Source: Cunninghamia lanceolata
Taxonomy: Eukaryota; Streptophyta; Pinopsida; Cupressales; Cupressaceae
DNA: 64,000 nucleotides
Assembly: GCA_027924645.1 (NCBI GenBank)
Contig: BSBN01001252.1
Span: forward strand, 1,043,501 to 1,107,500
Direction of reading: 5' to 3'
In this document: positions 1 to 12,311 of the stretch, one piece after another
How positions within the stretch are numbered: the first letter of the stretch is position 1
How the letters are laid out: every line of letters begins with the position of its first letter
Position numbers and translations under genes: made by a program
Notes under the pieces: generated by a model
What the model was told of the DNA's origin: nothing
Database searches by the model: none
Seen by the model: the letters and a program-made list of their open reading frames with translations, nothing else

Positions 1-6
1 CAAAAG

Positions 7-11
7 ACTTC
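7..11. repeat. Target-site duplication ACTTC, left copy
   Basis: ACTTC directly precedes the left LTR and recurs at 8788-8792 directly after the right LTR. With the element removed, the minus-strand gag-like frame runs on through one ACTTC copy into bases 1-6, which confirms the insertion point. Confidence 0.9.
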
Positions 12-1063
12 TATGATGGGTAAAAGTGGGATAATCAAAATGAATTATAAAACCTAAAAACATCAATGGAGTGTGTAGATAAATAAGGATTTAAAATAAG
101 AGAGAGAGATCCTCACAACCTTTTAACCTTGCAATGGAAAATTTCCGTTGTTCACCTATTCTTTCTTGATCTTTTGGTGATGAAGATGGCCCTCAGGAAG
201 CTTGCTTCCTTGCTTCGATTCCTCAAGATGACAAGGAGAAATGACTCAGATACTTGTTGTGTTGAAGATGAGCTTCAACACAATGTGGAATGGATGATAG
301 ATGAAGTGATGTGAAAGTGGGATGCCAATGGCGCGCTATAGATTCTGTAGCATAAGTTTACTCAAAAGTTGGATATCAGAAATAGAAGAAGAGGGTTGTA
401 TTTATAAAGTGTGTGAGAGAAGATCAATGGTGGAAAAGAAATAAGAAAATCAATGGTTGAGAAGGCTGAGAGAATGTGTGTGAATAGAAGGACATGTGTC
501 ATTCAAAAGGAAGCTTTGTTGAGTTAACTGCTTTCTTGATGAGGATGAGTTTTCATTTTCTTAAATTAGAATATATTTTTCTAGTTTAAGAGCTTTGTTG
601 ATAGATTTAAATCAGTTAACTCATCTTTTGCTTTTGTATGACAAGAAGAATTTATTTTTAGAAGTTTTGAAGATTTTTTAGAAGATAAGAAAGCGTAATT
701 AAATAAATAAATTTATTTAGTTACTTGCACATGATTTGGAAGAATAAATAAAATATTTTATTTTTGTAGAGTGAGAGGATTTAAATAAATTTAAATGATT
801 TATTTAATTTTGGAGGAATAGACTTTGACTTAATTAAATAATTTAGAATTATTTAATTGCTTGGAAGAATTTAATTAAATAAAGGATTTTATTTAATTTC
901 GACTTTAGAAGAGATAATTAAATATTTTGATATTTAATTAACTTAGAGAAATATGAATTGAATAAATAAATTTAATTATTTATTTATTCATAGAGGAAAT
1001 AGACTTAAATAAATATTAAAAATATTTATTTAGATAGAGTCATGTCACTTTTAGGTGTATACA
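12..1063 (-). repeat. 3' LTR of the pol-less Gypsy element
   Basis: It matches 7748-8787 almost throughout. The plus-strand ends are TATGATGG and TATACA, where the other copy has TGTGATGG, so the terminal TG has become TA. In the sense direction the LTR starts TGTATACACCTAAAA. A stretch rich in TTAAATAAAT motifs fills U3. Confidence 0.92.
399..406 (-). promoter_or_regulatory. TATA box in the left LTR
   Basis: TATAAATA on the minus strand lies about 660 bp inside the LTR, followed in the sense direction by ACAACCCTC. The equivalent position is kept in the other LTR. This is the expected RNA polymerase II core promoter of a plant LTR. Confidence 0.6.
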
Positions 1064-1080
1064 TTTTGCCCCTCTTTGAA
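1064..1080 (-). other. Polypurine tract of the pol-less Gypsy element
   Basis: On the minus strand this reads TTCAAAGAGGGGCAAAA and abuts the LTR start TGTATACACC. It primes plus-strand DNA synthesis. Fifteen bases are identical to the tract at 43975-43989. Confidence 0.85.
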
Positions 1081-3270
1081 GCAATGTGTTTTATCACGTT
1101 GTTTCAAAGAATAAGATTGTCTGAAATTGATACATGCCCCAGTTTGTCCCTGGTACAAGTTTAACGACAATAGGATGCCCCCTCAGGAGATTGGACTGGA
1201 AGAAGGTAGAAGGCGTGAGACAGACAATCTCATGAAGAAGAAGGTGGAAGATAGGCTAGGATGAAGAAAAAAATGGTTTGAAGAAATAGCTGAATGATAC
1301 ACGATGCAAGATAAAATGATAACACACACAAGCAAGTAAGAAAGTATGCACAAATGATACAAGAACAAACAAGGTATTGCCTCTGTCAAATGGTAAACCA
1401 ACGATATACAACAGTGTTGTCATGGTAGGGAACGATAGAGCCCTAGAGTAACATGAAGGACAGTGTTTGGTTTCAGGAAATGAAGCATGTCATGTAAGAT
1501 GCATGTATTGGTCTGATTTCAACAATGCTACATCATGTATAAGACAAATGTTTGATTATAACTAATCGAGTTGGTTTACGACCAGACAAGGATCAAGACC
1601 ACTGATTGTGAATGGATCATTTGACAAGATTGACATGACCTGATTGGTATGGATTAAGTATGGACTTGCATGTGGATCATTACTCAGATTGACAGCTAGA
1701 ACTATTGACGAGAGATATGAAGACAGATAGAAATTTGATCGATAGAAGAATGACTCGACAGAAGAAATCACAAGCTTTTATTTGTAAACATTGATACTCT
1801 GCATAGAATTTTTATTGCATGGGATATGGATATGGATATGAGATGTAATTAGATACGTTATGGATATGGATAAGGAATACTTTCTAGATATGTTATGGAT
1901 ATGGATATTTGCCATCTTGACATTGCAAGTATTTTGAAGTGCTTTGTTTCATCATTGGGCTTTTAAAATGTTGTAAGAAAATACAAGCATCTAGGTATAA
2001 TTAAACTGAGATGACCTGAGTATCGCTTACATGGATTTTGATATAGCAAGTTAATACAAGCATCTAGTCAAAATTGAATCTAGATGACCTGAGTATTTCT
2101 TGCGTTTCAATAGACAAGGATTGCCCCTTTTCATGTTTAGACCTCTAAAGTCCTCAATGATCTTTTGCTGATCATGTCGTTAGACAAAAGTCATCACATT
2201 ACTAAAGATTGATCCACAAGCAGCAGACAAAGAAAAAATGATTATGCCCCCATCATAGCATCTCTAGCTTTTGGCATCCTCGAGTAGCATAGAAAGATAT
2301 AATAACAAAAAATCAAGACTCTCTAACTTAACCTTTCCACAAAACATTCTTGCATTAGATGTGCTTCCTTGCCATAGTATTGATAAAAATCATTTTGATA
2401 TGTTTTGGTCCTTGTTTGTTTTGCATTTGGATAGGTTGATGTTTTGCGTCAAGACTTTTGTTTGGAAATGCGTTTTGTTGCACGTGCTTGCGTCTGGTGA
2501 AAAGTGCAGACGTGGACAAATCGGAGGACAGACGATAAGGTAGGGAATGGATGGGTAGCGGAGCCTTGGGGGTGCATTGATAATGGCCTTGCCTATGTGA
2601 TGATGCAGAGGCAACGTAGTTCAAGGTGAACCCTGTGATATTGAGATATGGACCAGATGAGACACGATAGGGAACAGATATGGATCAGGTATGGAATAGA
2701 TATGAACCAGATACGAAAAAGCTATGGATTAGATATGGAACAACTATGGATCAGATATGGAACAGATAACACTGATGACAGAGGCTATGCTAGGCTGACA
2801 CTATGGACAAGATACTGGATAAGAATTTTGGATAGCTTTAATGCTAGATACTGATGACAAGGGAAACACCATGGATAGGCAGATGTATGAGTGATAAGGA
2901 ATGAAATGCACATGGAAGAGGGCAAGGATGTGATCTCCAAGGACTGAGTCGCATAGGAATAACATGCCCCATTGTAGGTAGAGTACTTAGGATTTTTCAT
3001 GACAATGCTTAAGAGGAAGGAGGAGGATGAGAGGATAATGAAGGATTTGCATGGTTTGGAGGGATAAGGTATGTCAAGAGACATCTAAAACATTTGTCAA
3101 CACTACGCCCCCAATCTTTATCAAGATCAAAGAAATAGAGGAATGGAAGATCAAGATGGATAGACTCGACAGTATAGGTATGTAATGGATAGAGGAACAT
3201 GAATAGGATAGAAGAAGGTGATATGCCGATGAGACAAGGTGCCCCAAGTGTAGGTGACATAGGAGATCAA
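1081..3270. repeat. Low-complexity 3' spacer with GATATGGA-type repeats
   Basis: This stretch lies between the post-coding block and the polypurine tract. It contains runs of GATATGGATATGGA (about 1818-1910) and an irregular array of ATATGGAACAGATATGGATCAG type units (about 2645-2770). Short ORFs here overlap each other on both strands and follow the repeats, so I do not call genes. The equivalent interval of the Tat-like element (32.4-33.65 kb) is likewise rich in CAT/ATCC words. Confidence 0.6.
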
Positions 3271-3350
3271 CTTACACATGATGCCTATTTGCTAGGTTTT
3301 CATCATGATACTTATCCAAGGTGCCTGTTTTCCAAGTTTTCACCATTGGA
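3271..3350 (-). other. Conserved post-coding block (KYHDEN block)
   Basis: On the minus strand this contains ATGGTGAAAAC, CACCTTGGATAAGTATCATG and ATGAAAAC. Close matches occur in the same order at 30516-30591, just after the integrase of the Tat-like Gypsy element. Both frames read PMVKT...LGKYHDEN. Whether the block is coding or a cis element is not resolved. Confidence 0.7.
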
Positions 3351-3751
3351 CGAAGGGATTTCTCTTTACTTTTTTCATTTTCTTTTCTTCTTCTTTTTTT
3401 TTTTTTTTGAATATTTGGATGGAAGAAGGTGGATACGGAAGGACTCGAGCATCTAGTTCCTTGAAAGGTGATAGTCTCAATGGATGTCATCACATGGACC
3501 AAGTCAAGTGTTCTCATAGATGTTGGTAGGGGATTGCATGAAAGTGAGATATGGAGAAGGTAGATATTGGATAATGGAAGGTGCGATAGTGGATGATGAT
3601 ACAGAATACAGGACTTATGCAAGGATGGAAGGAAGGTTTATGTAAAATCATGGACCATAGGATGAGGAAGATATGTAGGATAGTAGTGGAAGAAAGGGGA
3701 GATGGAGTTATCTGTAAGTGTCATGGAATGGAAGGGAACCACGACCAATGG

Positions 3752-5992
3752 TTACACACACCATGATAAACATTGAAGCTTATGATGGGAAGGTGGTGTA
3801 GGAAGCAATGGAGATTTTTGCTTGGTGGATGAGTGATGTAGGCCTTTAGGGACCCACATAGACTTAATATACTTCTGATTTTTGTTTGTCATGTGGGATG
3901 GAAGGATTTGATACGTGTGGATGGCATGGGAGAAAGTGGATGGTTGGGATGTTTTAGAGGTGGATGCCTTATTTGACTTCATGGCTTTTTTTTTGGGTAC
4001 CCAAACCATTTTTCTCGTAGATTGTACCTGTGAAGGTATGGGCTTGGGTATATGCAACTTTTGTATAGCTTTTGAGATAATTATTTGTTGCTTGGGGACC
4101 CACACCTTTTTCATTTTGGCATTGAGGTGTGTGGGTGTATGCAGCTTTTGAGATGGATGTTTCTTAGATTCTTGGCTTTTGTATCCTAGGTCATGAGGAC
4201 TCTTAGGATTTTTGACTTTATAGGTAGAGGCATCTAGATTTGTGCTTTTGAATCCCCTGGGGATGGTGGAAGTGAGGTTGGTGGAAGCTCGTTGTTTACA
4301 CAACATATGCATTTGTTGTCCATGATTGGGATATTTAGAGGATTTATAGATGGATGGATAAGGTGTTGGAAGAATTGGTGGTAAAATGCATGGAGGGATA
4401 TTAGGAGTTGGAAGTAGCAGAGGTAGATTGGATGGTGGAAGGTGTATGGTCACATGCTTTTGATAATTGTAGGAAGATGGAGGTGGAATGGCGACATATG
4501 TTTTGGGAATATGATAGGATTTGTGATGGACAGTGGTGGATTTAGGAGGAGTGGAGGAAGTATCAACATCTTGAGATTGTTCACCTTGGGGTATGTATCC
4601 AAGGCCATATGAGGGTGGAGGAACTTTGACATGGATTGGTTCCAAAATACCTTGTTCATGAAGGCCTAAGTCTTTACCTTGATAGTTCATATTCTGGAGT
4701 ATGCGATGGACAATGGGATTATGTATAGGTGGAACACTAGACACAATTTTCTTATTGGATGGAGAAGGTGAAGAGGTAGATAATGGTTGCTATTCTCCTA
4801 AGGAAGAACATTCATGCATGAAGGTAGTGAGACCAAGGATATACGGTGGGGGATTTGTAGCTTGGTCAATAATGGATGGTGAAGGATCACTAGAATCTTG
4901 ATCATCATTATGCTCTTTAGGATCTAAGATATTGGGTTGATCATTCATGTGCACTTGGGAGGTAAGTGTCTCATTAGAGGAAGTGGAAGTTGTTGGATCA
5001 TGGATAGGATTAGATGGAAGATGGATAGAAGTAACGGAGGTTTCTTGCTCATGTATAGGTATGGGATCAAGTTGTTCATGAACATCTTCTTTGTAAAAGG
5101 TAGTATCTTGATCATAGAGAAGGTATAGATTATGGACGGGTTGGAATTGGATCTCTTTCCCATGTATAGGATCAAGTTGCACATGGATAGCTTCTTCATA
5201 GGTATTATCTTGATCATGGAAGAGATAAAGGTTATGAACAGTTTGAAATTGGATGGGGGTGCTTTGATCTTAATTTAGACAAAGGGTGGATGTTTCCACA
5301 TGCTCTAAGGTGTGCTCTTGACATAGCTCTTGGATAGCTTCTTAGTTAACAACATGGATGTTCAATGGACCTTGACTTTAGTTCATGGTAGGAGGTTCTT
5401 CAATAAGCTTAAGGGGTTGCGGATGACATGAAGGGGTTGTAGGATTTGACATGGCATTGGAAGAATCTTTGGTAAGGTCAAGGATCAGAATTTGAGGATA
5501 TGTTTAGCTCTCTGCTAGTAGTCCTTGGATCACATCCTTTGTAGGTGTAGTACATGGATGAGTGGATTGGGCTTTCTCCATAGCTTTTCTTTTGCTGTAT
5601 AAATTTAGAAAACATTTTCCCCAAAACTCATCTGATTCTTTTTTGGTTGTCCATTTAGAGTTTGAGGAAGTAGATGGTGGTGTTGGTGTAGGACTGGTAT
5701 GTTTTGGGATAGGTGTCTTAGTAGGTGGCGAAGGAGGACTAGTAGACAGAGTGGTATAGGAGCTCCAACTTGGCGTGGTGCTTGCCTTGTCATGAGTATG
5801 GGAAAAGGATATACGATTTTGGGGTGAGGAGTAGTTGGTACTGGCACGTTCAGCTTGCAAGATTGCCATCTCTTTTTGTAAGACTTGGATTTGTTGAGCA
5901 ATTGCTATACAATCTTGGGGTGAGGGACCTAAGTTTATTTGCAATTGCAGATATTGGAGTGTTTGAGCAATATATTCTAATTGGTTTGCCAT
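3752..5992 (-). pseudogene. Long proline-rich ORF of the pol-less Gypsy element
   Basis: From ATG at 5992 a single frame of about 747 codons runs to 3752 with no frameshift. It is broken by five nonsense codons: TAA at 5504, 5378, 5342 and 5270, and TAG at 4790. The first 50 residues are hydrophobic-heptad rich (MANQLEYIAQTLQYLQLQ) and could form a coiled coil. A Thr/Ser/Pro tract and EFWGKCFLNLYSKRKA follow. Two copies of a HNLYL-DQD-LDPI motif come next, then a strongly Pro/His/Ser-rich half carrying VWVPK three times about 40-60 residues apart. No zinc knuckle, protease or pol motif is present. It may be a gag-like structural protein, but I do not recognise the family. Confidence 0.75.
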
Positions 5993-7725
5993 CTCTACAG
6001 AAATTGACACAAGACTGGAAAAGTTTACTATGATAGATGTGCAGCTACAAATGTGTGGAAACAGAGGATAAAAGCGCAGCAGGTCAAAGCATATGCGTAG
6101 ATCTTGCAAAGTTTGTTTTTGTAGTGTTTTGGTACGTTTTTCAAAAATTTCTATTTTTGGTTGAAAACTTGGTCTTTTTTTCTTTTGATTTTTAATTATG
6201 GCAGATAAAGACACAACAAACACATAGAAGTTTTCATGATTTTTATCTTTTATTATTTTTTTGCATTTTTGGACTTTTGACATGATAACAATTACAACCT
6301 AGGCTGGAAAGGACAGTATTTGTTGAGTCCCCTAGCTGTGCATATTCAAAATGTGTAGCTCCAGGATCTGGTAGCATCAGCTCCCCTCCATGACACTCAC
6401 TTCTCACGCATATCAAATCTAAGTTTCCTTAGGCTCGTACCCCACCGAACCATAGGATTGTCCCTGCTACCTCTACTAAGAATCACATGAATCAAGGCCG
6501 CTTCAAAGGTTCCACCTTTTGTGTCAACAAATAGGGGTTTTTGGTATACTAAACAAATGGCTAAGTAATCAAGGCAACCGTTTGAGTGGTTACACGTGTG
6601 GAAATACTACTCTTTGTTATGGAGTCTCCCAACCTCCAAGGGTTACGCCTTAGAGGGTTTTGGGGGAGGTTGGCTGTCGGTGTAACACAGCGGCACTCGT
6701 TGCAGGAAGCTTTCACCTCAAGCACAATTTATTTAAAGTGGATCGGTAGGGTTTGGCTTTAGCCTGTTTCCACTTAGGGTTGTTCCCACCTGGATAAGTA
6801 GGCATCCAAGGGAAGGCTCCTCTAAAGGTTATACACAGGGAATAACAAGTCTGGCATTCTGGTCACCCAGAAAAGGGGAGAGCATAAGCCTATTGTCATT
6901 CAACAAACATAGAAGAAATTGGTTAATCCAAATCCTATTTAAAAGAAAAAAACTAAATGTGTTATCTACTTGGGCACTCATGCATTTGTTAACTTTGAAG
7001 TGGTTAAAGATAGCAATTTTCTTTTCCCTTTGTGAGATAGCAATGTTCTAACTAAGAAAGATAGCAATAATGTAAAGAAGCAATAATGCAAAGATAGTAG
7101 TGATTGTTTGTTACTATCCTCCTAGTTAAGGACTATGTGCAATTTGCATTTTTTTTTTTTTAACTTTTTCCCCTAATTAATCTAAGATGAGCTATTTAGT
7201 GCAGCTAAATGATCTATCTAGCCTCTAATCCTGCAAGATAAATGTTAGTGCAAAATCCTAAAACTATGAGAAATCCTAAAATTAGAATGAAGATCAGATG
7301 CACCGCTTATCAGTCTGTATGCGCAGAAACAGAGATTGTAAGCATCGTTTTACAAATGCGCTAAGACAAATGTCAAAAGTGCATGAATAATATACATAAG
7401 CATCTTTTCTACAAATGCACCACAAGAAAGTATGTAAGCGTTGTGAAGGAGGGTATATGCACCAGGATTATGCAGGCACTGGAATAGGAGGTGTATGTGC
7501 CGTCTCAGAGGATGTATGCACCGTAACTCTGTATGCGCTGGAACAGAAGGTAAAAGTGCCAGCTCAAAGGTTGTTTGTGCTGGAAGTTTGTATGCACTAG
7601 AACAGGTTGTAGATGCGCCTCGGGATCAATCAAATGCGCCGACTGGACCTGCTTGAAGCCTGTACGGCACCTGTACAGAACCTATCACTCAAAAGCTCAA
7701 ATTTTTGGTTAGATTAGGGGCAAGG
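5993..7725 (-). other. Long 5' leader of the pol-less Gypsy element
   Basis: In the sense direction about 1.7 kb separates the PBS from the first ATG of the long frame. The part nearest the PBS (about 7300-7640) is a degenerate array built on GGTGCATACA or GCGCATACA words every 20-30 bases. The upstream extension of the coding frame to 6283 has a Met but resembles leader rather than protein. Confidence 0.5.
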
Positions 7726-7743
7726 GCCCCACGGTGGGTGCCA
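7726..7743 (-). other. Primer binding site of the pol-less Gypsy element
   Basis: On the minus strand the sequence is TGGCACCCACCGTGGGGC, four bases inside the right LTR. This form, TGGCRCCCACCGTGGGG, is typical of plant Gypsy elements. It fixes the element orientation. The matching tRNA is not determined here. Confidence 0.8.
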
Positions 7744-7747
7744 AAAA

Positions 7748-8787
7748 TGTGATGGGTAAAAGTGGGATAATCAAAATGAATTATAAAACCCAAAAACATC
7801 AATGGAATGTGTAGATAAATAAGGATTTAAAATAAGAGAGAGAGAGATACAACCTTTTTACCTTGCGATTTCCATTGTTCACCTATTCTTTCTTGATCTT
7901 TTGGTGATGAAGATGGCCCTCAGGAAGCTTGCTTCGACTCCTCAAGATGACAAGGAGAAACAACTCAGATACTTGTTGTGTTGAAGATGAGTTTCAACAC
8001 AATGTGGAATGGATGATAGATGAAGTGATGTGAAAGTGGGATGCCAATGGCGTGCTATAGATTCTGCAGCATAATTTTACTCAAAAGTTGGATATCAAAA
8101 ATGGAAGAAGAGGGTTGTATTTATAGAGTTGTGTGAGAGAAGATCAATGGTGGAAAAGAAATAAGAAAATCAATGGTTGAGAGAATGTGTGCGAATAGAA
8201 GAAGGACATGTGTCATTCAAAAGGAAGCTTTATTGAGTTAACTACTTTCTTGACGAGGATGAGTTTTCATTTTCTTAAATTAGAATATATTTTTCTAATT
8301 TAAGAGCTTTGTTGATAGCTTTAAATCAGTTAACTCAGCGTTTGCTTTTGTATGACAAGAAGAATTTATTTTTAGAAGTTTTGAAGATTTTTTAGAAGAT
8401 AAGAAAGCGTAATTAAATAAATAAATTTATTTAGTTACTTGCACATGATTTGGAAGAATAAATAAATTATTTAATTATATTTTATTTTTGTAGAGTGAGA
8501 GGATTTAAATAAATTTAAACGATTTATTTAAATTTGGAGGAATAGACTTTGACTTAATTAAATAATTTAGAATTATTTATTTGCTTGGAGGAATTTAATT
8601 AAATAAAGGATTTTATTTAATTTTGACTTTAGAAGAGATAATTAAATATTTTGATATTTAATTAACTTAGAGAAATATGAATTGAATAAATAAATTTAAT
8701 TATTTATTTATTGATAGAGGAAATAGACTTAAATAAATATTAAAAATATTTATTTGGATAGAGTCGTGTCACTTTTAGGTGTATACA
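7748..8787 (-). repeat. 5' LTR of the pol-less Gypsy element
   Basis: The plus-strand ends are TGTGATGG and GTATACA. It aligns with 12-1063 with scattered substitutions and small indels, indicating an old but not ancient insertion. It lies next to the PBS, so it is the 5' LTR on the minus strand. Confidence 0.92.
8118..8125 (-). promoter_or_regulatory. TATA box in the 5' LTR
   Basis: TATAAATA on the minus strand, at the same LTR position as 399-406. As the 5' LTR copy this one would drive the element transcript. Confidence 0.6.
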
Positions 8788-8792
8788 ACTTC
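8788..8792. repeat. Target-site duplication ACTTC, right copy
   Basis: Identical to bases 7-11. It marks the right end of the pol-less Gypsy insertion. Confidence 0.9.
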
Positions 8793-10412
8793 TATGATGC
8801 CTAAAAACATGCCCTCATCTAACTCATAATCTTGCATTGAATCCACATGAGTTATGTCATCCAATTGTTCAATACTAGGCATAGATTTGGGAAGTTCATC
8901 AAATAAGTCAGCTAGCTCATGAGATTTAATTTCTATTTCTTTCACAAAAACATGTTCAACCTGATCCTGTTTGCCATCTAAGTTTAATACAAAGGACTCA
9001 AGATCATCCCAAAATGAAACATCATCACATTCCTCGTGAATTTTTGGTAAAGGAGGACTATTTATTACCTCATAATAGCTCTCAATCAGCTGTGTAAGTT
9101 GCATGAAAGATTTACCTTCACACTCTTCTAATAGATCTAAGATCGGATTGTCAGATTGCTTAGCTTCAATCAGCAACTCGTCATATTGTTTAATGTCTTC
9201 TTTTTGTTTTGATACTGCTATTGATATGCTTTCCTTATCTGGTTCAATGAAACTAGGTAGCTGATCAAACAAAGAAACTAGTTCTTCCTCCTCACATGGG
9301 ACTTTCTCCATCGGAATGTGGGCAACCTACCTTTGAAATTGAAGATCTTGCCCTTCCAATATCTGTGTCCTGCTTTCTTTTATCTTGTAAACAATATTAG
9401 TGAACTTTTCAAATGATTCAAAATGTAAAGGATTTAGAGTAACAGTGACCTCTTGCTCCACATCATATGCATTATGCTTACTTTCAGCTGGGAATATAGA
9501 AAAAATAGCAGCACCTTTAGCTCTTGGACTGAAACATGGAATCTTGATAGGCTTGGGTTCTAAAACCTTTTGTTCTTGTTCACTATACCAACTTGGAATT
9601 TTGATTGGTTCAGAAACTGCTACCTTTTCCTCTTCCTAATTTTGGATTGGTATGGAAGGAGTAGCCTTAATAAGATTTGGCATTTTATAATCAGGATATT
9701 TGGTCCAAGAAGGCTACCATGGTTGCTCAAGACTGTGATGACTTGGTTCAGGTACTTGATGTGACTGATACTGAGGACTAATAGACTGATTTTGAATGCA
9801 AACAGGCTCCTAATTAAAATTAGAACTTCTAAAACTTGGAATTTGATACCTACTAACCTTATTTTGAACAGGCTGATCTGGAATGAATGCATCTATCTAG
9901 ATCATTTGCCTTTGTACTTGTGCAAGCAAAAACTTCATCTGCTCCTTTTTTTCTGCTATCTCCCTTCTGAGACCTTCTTCAAACTGTATCCTTTGTGCCT
10001 CCAACTCCTGCTCATGAAGATAGGCTTGATAATCTAGTTCCTCTTGTTGCTACTCATATTCTTGCTGCGTCTTGAACTCCTCTATCTGCTTTGTTATTTC
10101 TAGCAATGTGTTTTTTGTTTCATTCATGCTATTCTTTATATCTTCAACCCCTTGGAGGTGATACTGTTTGAGTTGATCTGATATCAGAGATATTTCTTGA
10201 GGTTAATTTTGGACATATGCATGCTGATATGAAGGTTGAGCATGGGTGGGTGGGAGGTAAGCATACTGAACATGCTGGTTTCCTTGAGAAACCATAGAAT
10301 TTGGGTTGAAATCAACAGCATGGTTGATCTGATATAGCTAATAAGATGGTGGATTAGCAACATTTTCATGATATGATGGATGATATGACATGTTTCCATG
10401 AAAAGTAAACAT
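8788..10412 (-). pseudogene. Gag-like frame of the interrupted Gypsy-type element
   Basis: One frame runs from ATG at 10412 to the insertion at 8788 (about 541 codons) without frameshift. The target site joins it to bases 1-11 and beyond the window. Eight nonsense codons interrupt it, seven TAG (for example 10338, 10050 and 9897) and one TAA (10203). Each fits a lost Gln codon. The protein begins with a Tyr/Pro/His/Gln-rich region, then a charged coiled coil (TKQIEEFKTQQEYE and EELDYQAYLHEQELEAQRIQ), then a Pro/Lys segment. The end is acidic, with DELPKSMPSIEQLDD. It lies 200 bp after a PBS, where gag belongs. No zinc knuckle lies in this part. The exact lineage is not recognised. Confidence 0.65.
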
Positions 10413-10611
10413 GCTTACTCATTCAAATGTTGGAAAATAACTAATCTTATGAATCTTTTTCATAGGCTGCAAAAATCTAATCTATTCAAACTAGAAAGTT
10501 AGAGTCACCAGGTATTTTGAAATATCACCTCTAAAAAGGATGTATGAACTACTGATCATACCAAAACAACAACAATAAATAAGTTCTTTTTGAACCAAGA
10601 ATCAGTTCAAA

Positions 10612-10629
10612 GTCCCACCGGGTGTGTCA
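10612..10629 (-). other. Primer binding site of the interrupted Gypsy-type element
   Basis: On the minus strand the sequence is TGACACACCCGGTGGGAC, five bases inside the LTR. It resembles the plant Gypsy form TGGCACACCCGGTGGGAC with one G to A change. Confidence 0.7.
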
Positions 10630-10634
10630 AAAAC

Positions 10635-12311
10635 TGTTGTCGATTAGGATTGCACCCTTATGCAAAGATGTGAAACTCTGCAATCCTTCGAAACATTGGA
10701 TCAAACTCAAGCTGTAGGTGACCTATGGTGAGCTTGAACCTCCAGATGGGTTGGTTCCCTTGATAAAATAATAAATTTGTAGGAAAAGGGTAAAAAAGAT
10801 CTAATGTTATCACTAAAACTAAAACTGTAAATGTGGTGATGCACCTAATTTTGATGGGAAACTTGCAAATCTGACTCACAATTGATCTCAGAAATCTATT
10901 AACACAATCCACTTTTAGCAATGTAATCACAAAAATATTTCTAAGCAAGGCTAGAAATTATCTTCTTTATGAAGAAAAAATGATTTTTCACAACATCAAG
11001 GAAAAATATTTCAGTAGGACAACCTAAGACCTGCAATATCACTATGTTTTAACACTTGCAAGTAAGAATGAGACAATAATTTTAAAGGTTTTGATATTTT
11101 AAACACAATAAAATTTTATCAAATCACTCATACAAGTAGCATTAATGGAAAGGTAAACACTTGATTCCAATGAAAAATAAAGAAAAATATTGCATAAAAG
11201 ACAAGAAAATGGAACCTATAACTTGATGTAATCTCTATAAAATTTGTAATCAATGAGTTACAAAACCTTCCTTCTCTTCCAAAGTATAAATAGCCAAAGA
11301 GGTAAGAACTAGCAAAACCTGAGTTTTTCTTTACAATATATAGTTTGCTCTCTCCAAGAGGCATGAAAAATATAACTGCAGCTAACTGCCTCTAAAAATA
11401 AGCCCTCTAATTTGATCCATGAGCAAACCAAGAAATCCCTAAAAATAAGGGTCAAAACTACCTCAAAATGAGCAAAAATAGCTCCAAACTGATTGTCTAC
11501 ATGTGTTTGACCAAGAAGTTCACAAAAACTCTCCAACTTGTCCTCCAAATCATGCAAAAAGTCTCTAAATAGCTTCAGTTAACTCAACTCATCCATTTTG
11601 CATGATTTTGCATGATGATCATGTGGAAAATTTAATAAAGTAATCATTTGCATGACTTACTTTATTATGAATCTCAATTTGTATAATTTTCTCCAATTTT
11701 ACAACTTGTGACAAAATAATAAAGTAATTTATAAAATATTACTTTATTAATTTGTTTACATGATAAATAGTTGTAAAATTATGCAAGTGGAAGAAAGAGA
11801 AAAACTCCTTATCTCTTCTATTACATTTGCCTAATTTGCACAATTTTGCATGATTTTGATGCCAAAATTAGGTCTTAATACATGAGAGAAAAATAATACC
11901 CCCTTATCACTCCATGCAAGAAAAAGGTCATTCGCATGCAAAAATTGATAACATGGAAAAGACCACCTTATTACTCCATTATATCGCAAAAGAGAACATA
12001 TTTGCATTACATATCTATCAAGGCATAAAAATACCCCTTTTTACTCCATGCAAATAATAACTCCATACTTGCATCTCACATGCACTCCAAAGCAAAAATA
12101 TACCCTTGTCTTACCTTAATGCACCCTGTAAAATCTACCATGTAAAATCTCTTTACCTTGCCTTTGCCTTTGACCATATCTTCATGCAAATAAAACCTTT
12201 ACTCTATCCATATTTCTACCATCTTACCCTTTGTCTCCATGTGATCTGCCATCTTTCATGCATTACTTTGTCTTTAAATGATGTTTCTTGTTGTTGACTT
12301 TTGATACATCA
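10635..12311 (-). repeat. 5' LTR of the interrupted Gypsy-type element
   Basis: The inner end (TGTTGTCGATTAGG on plus; CGACAACA at the sense 3' end) is fixed by the adjacent PBS. The outer end is placed at ...GATACATCA (sense TGATGTATC) only by the TG...CA rule, because the partner LTR is outside the window. The 1.7-kb length, an internal TATA box and AT-rich U3 fit an LTR. Confidence 0.55.
11285..11292 (-). promoter_or_regulatory. Probable TATA box in the 5' LTR
   Basis: TATTTATA on the minus strand, preceded by GGC and followed by a purine-rich stretch, about 650 bp before the LTR end. Position and context fit an LTR promoter, but only one LTR copy is visible for comparison. Confidence 0.4.

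Larger units (their letters stand above)
12..8787 (-). mobile_element. Complete pol-less Ty3/Gypsy-type LTR retrotransposon
   Basis: The element is 8.8 kb with about 1.05-kb direct LTRs, 5-bp target duplications (ACTTC), a PBS beside the right LTR and a purine tract beside the left LTR. It therefore reads on the minus strand. Its one long frame (5992 down to 3752) shows no protease, reverse transcriptase, RNase H or integrase motif, so it would need proteins in trans. The leader is about 1.7 kb, and about 2.2 kb of low-complexity DNA lies between the post-coding block and the 3' LTR. The PPT-LTR junction matches that at 43975-44005 of the Tat-like element, suggesting one family. It is inserted in the gag-like frame of another element. 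Confidence 0.92.

Noticed and set aside
2271..3260. Overlapping ORFs of 60-100 codons on both strands
   Set aside because: They follow GATATGGA-type repeats and overlap each other without protein-like composition.
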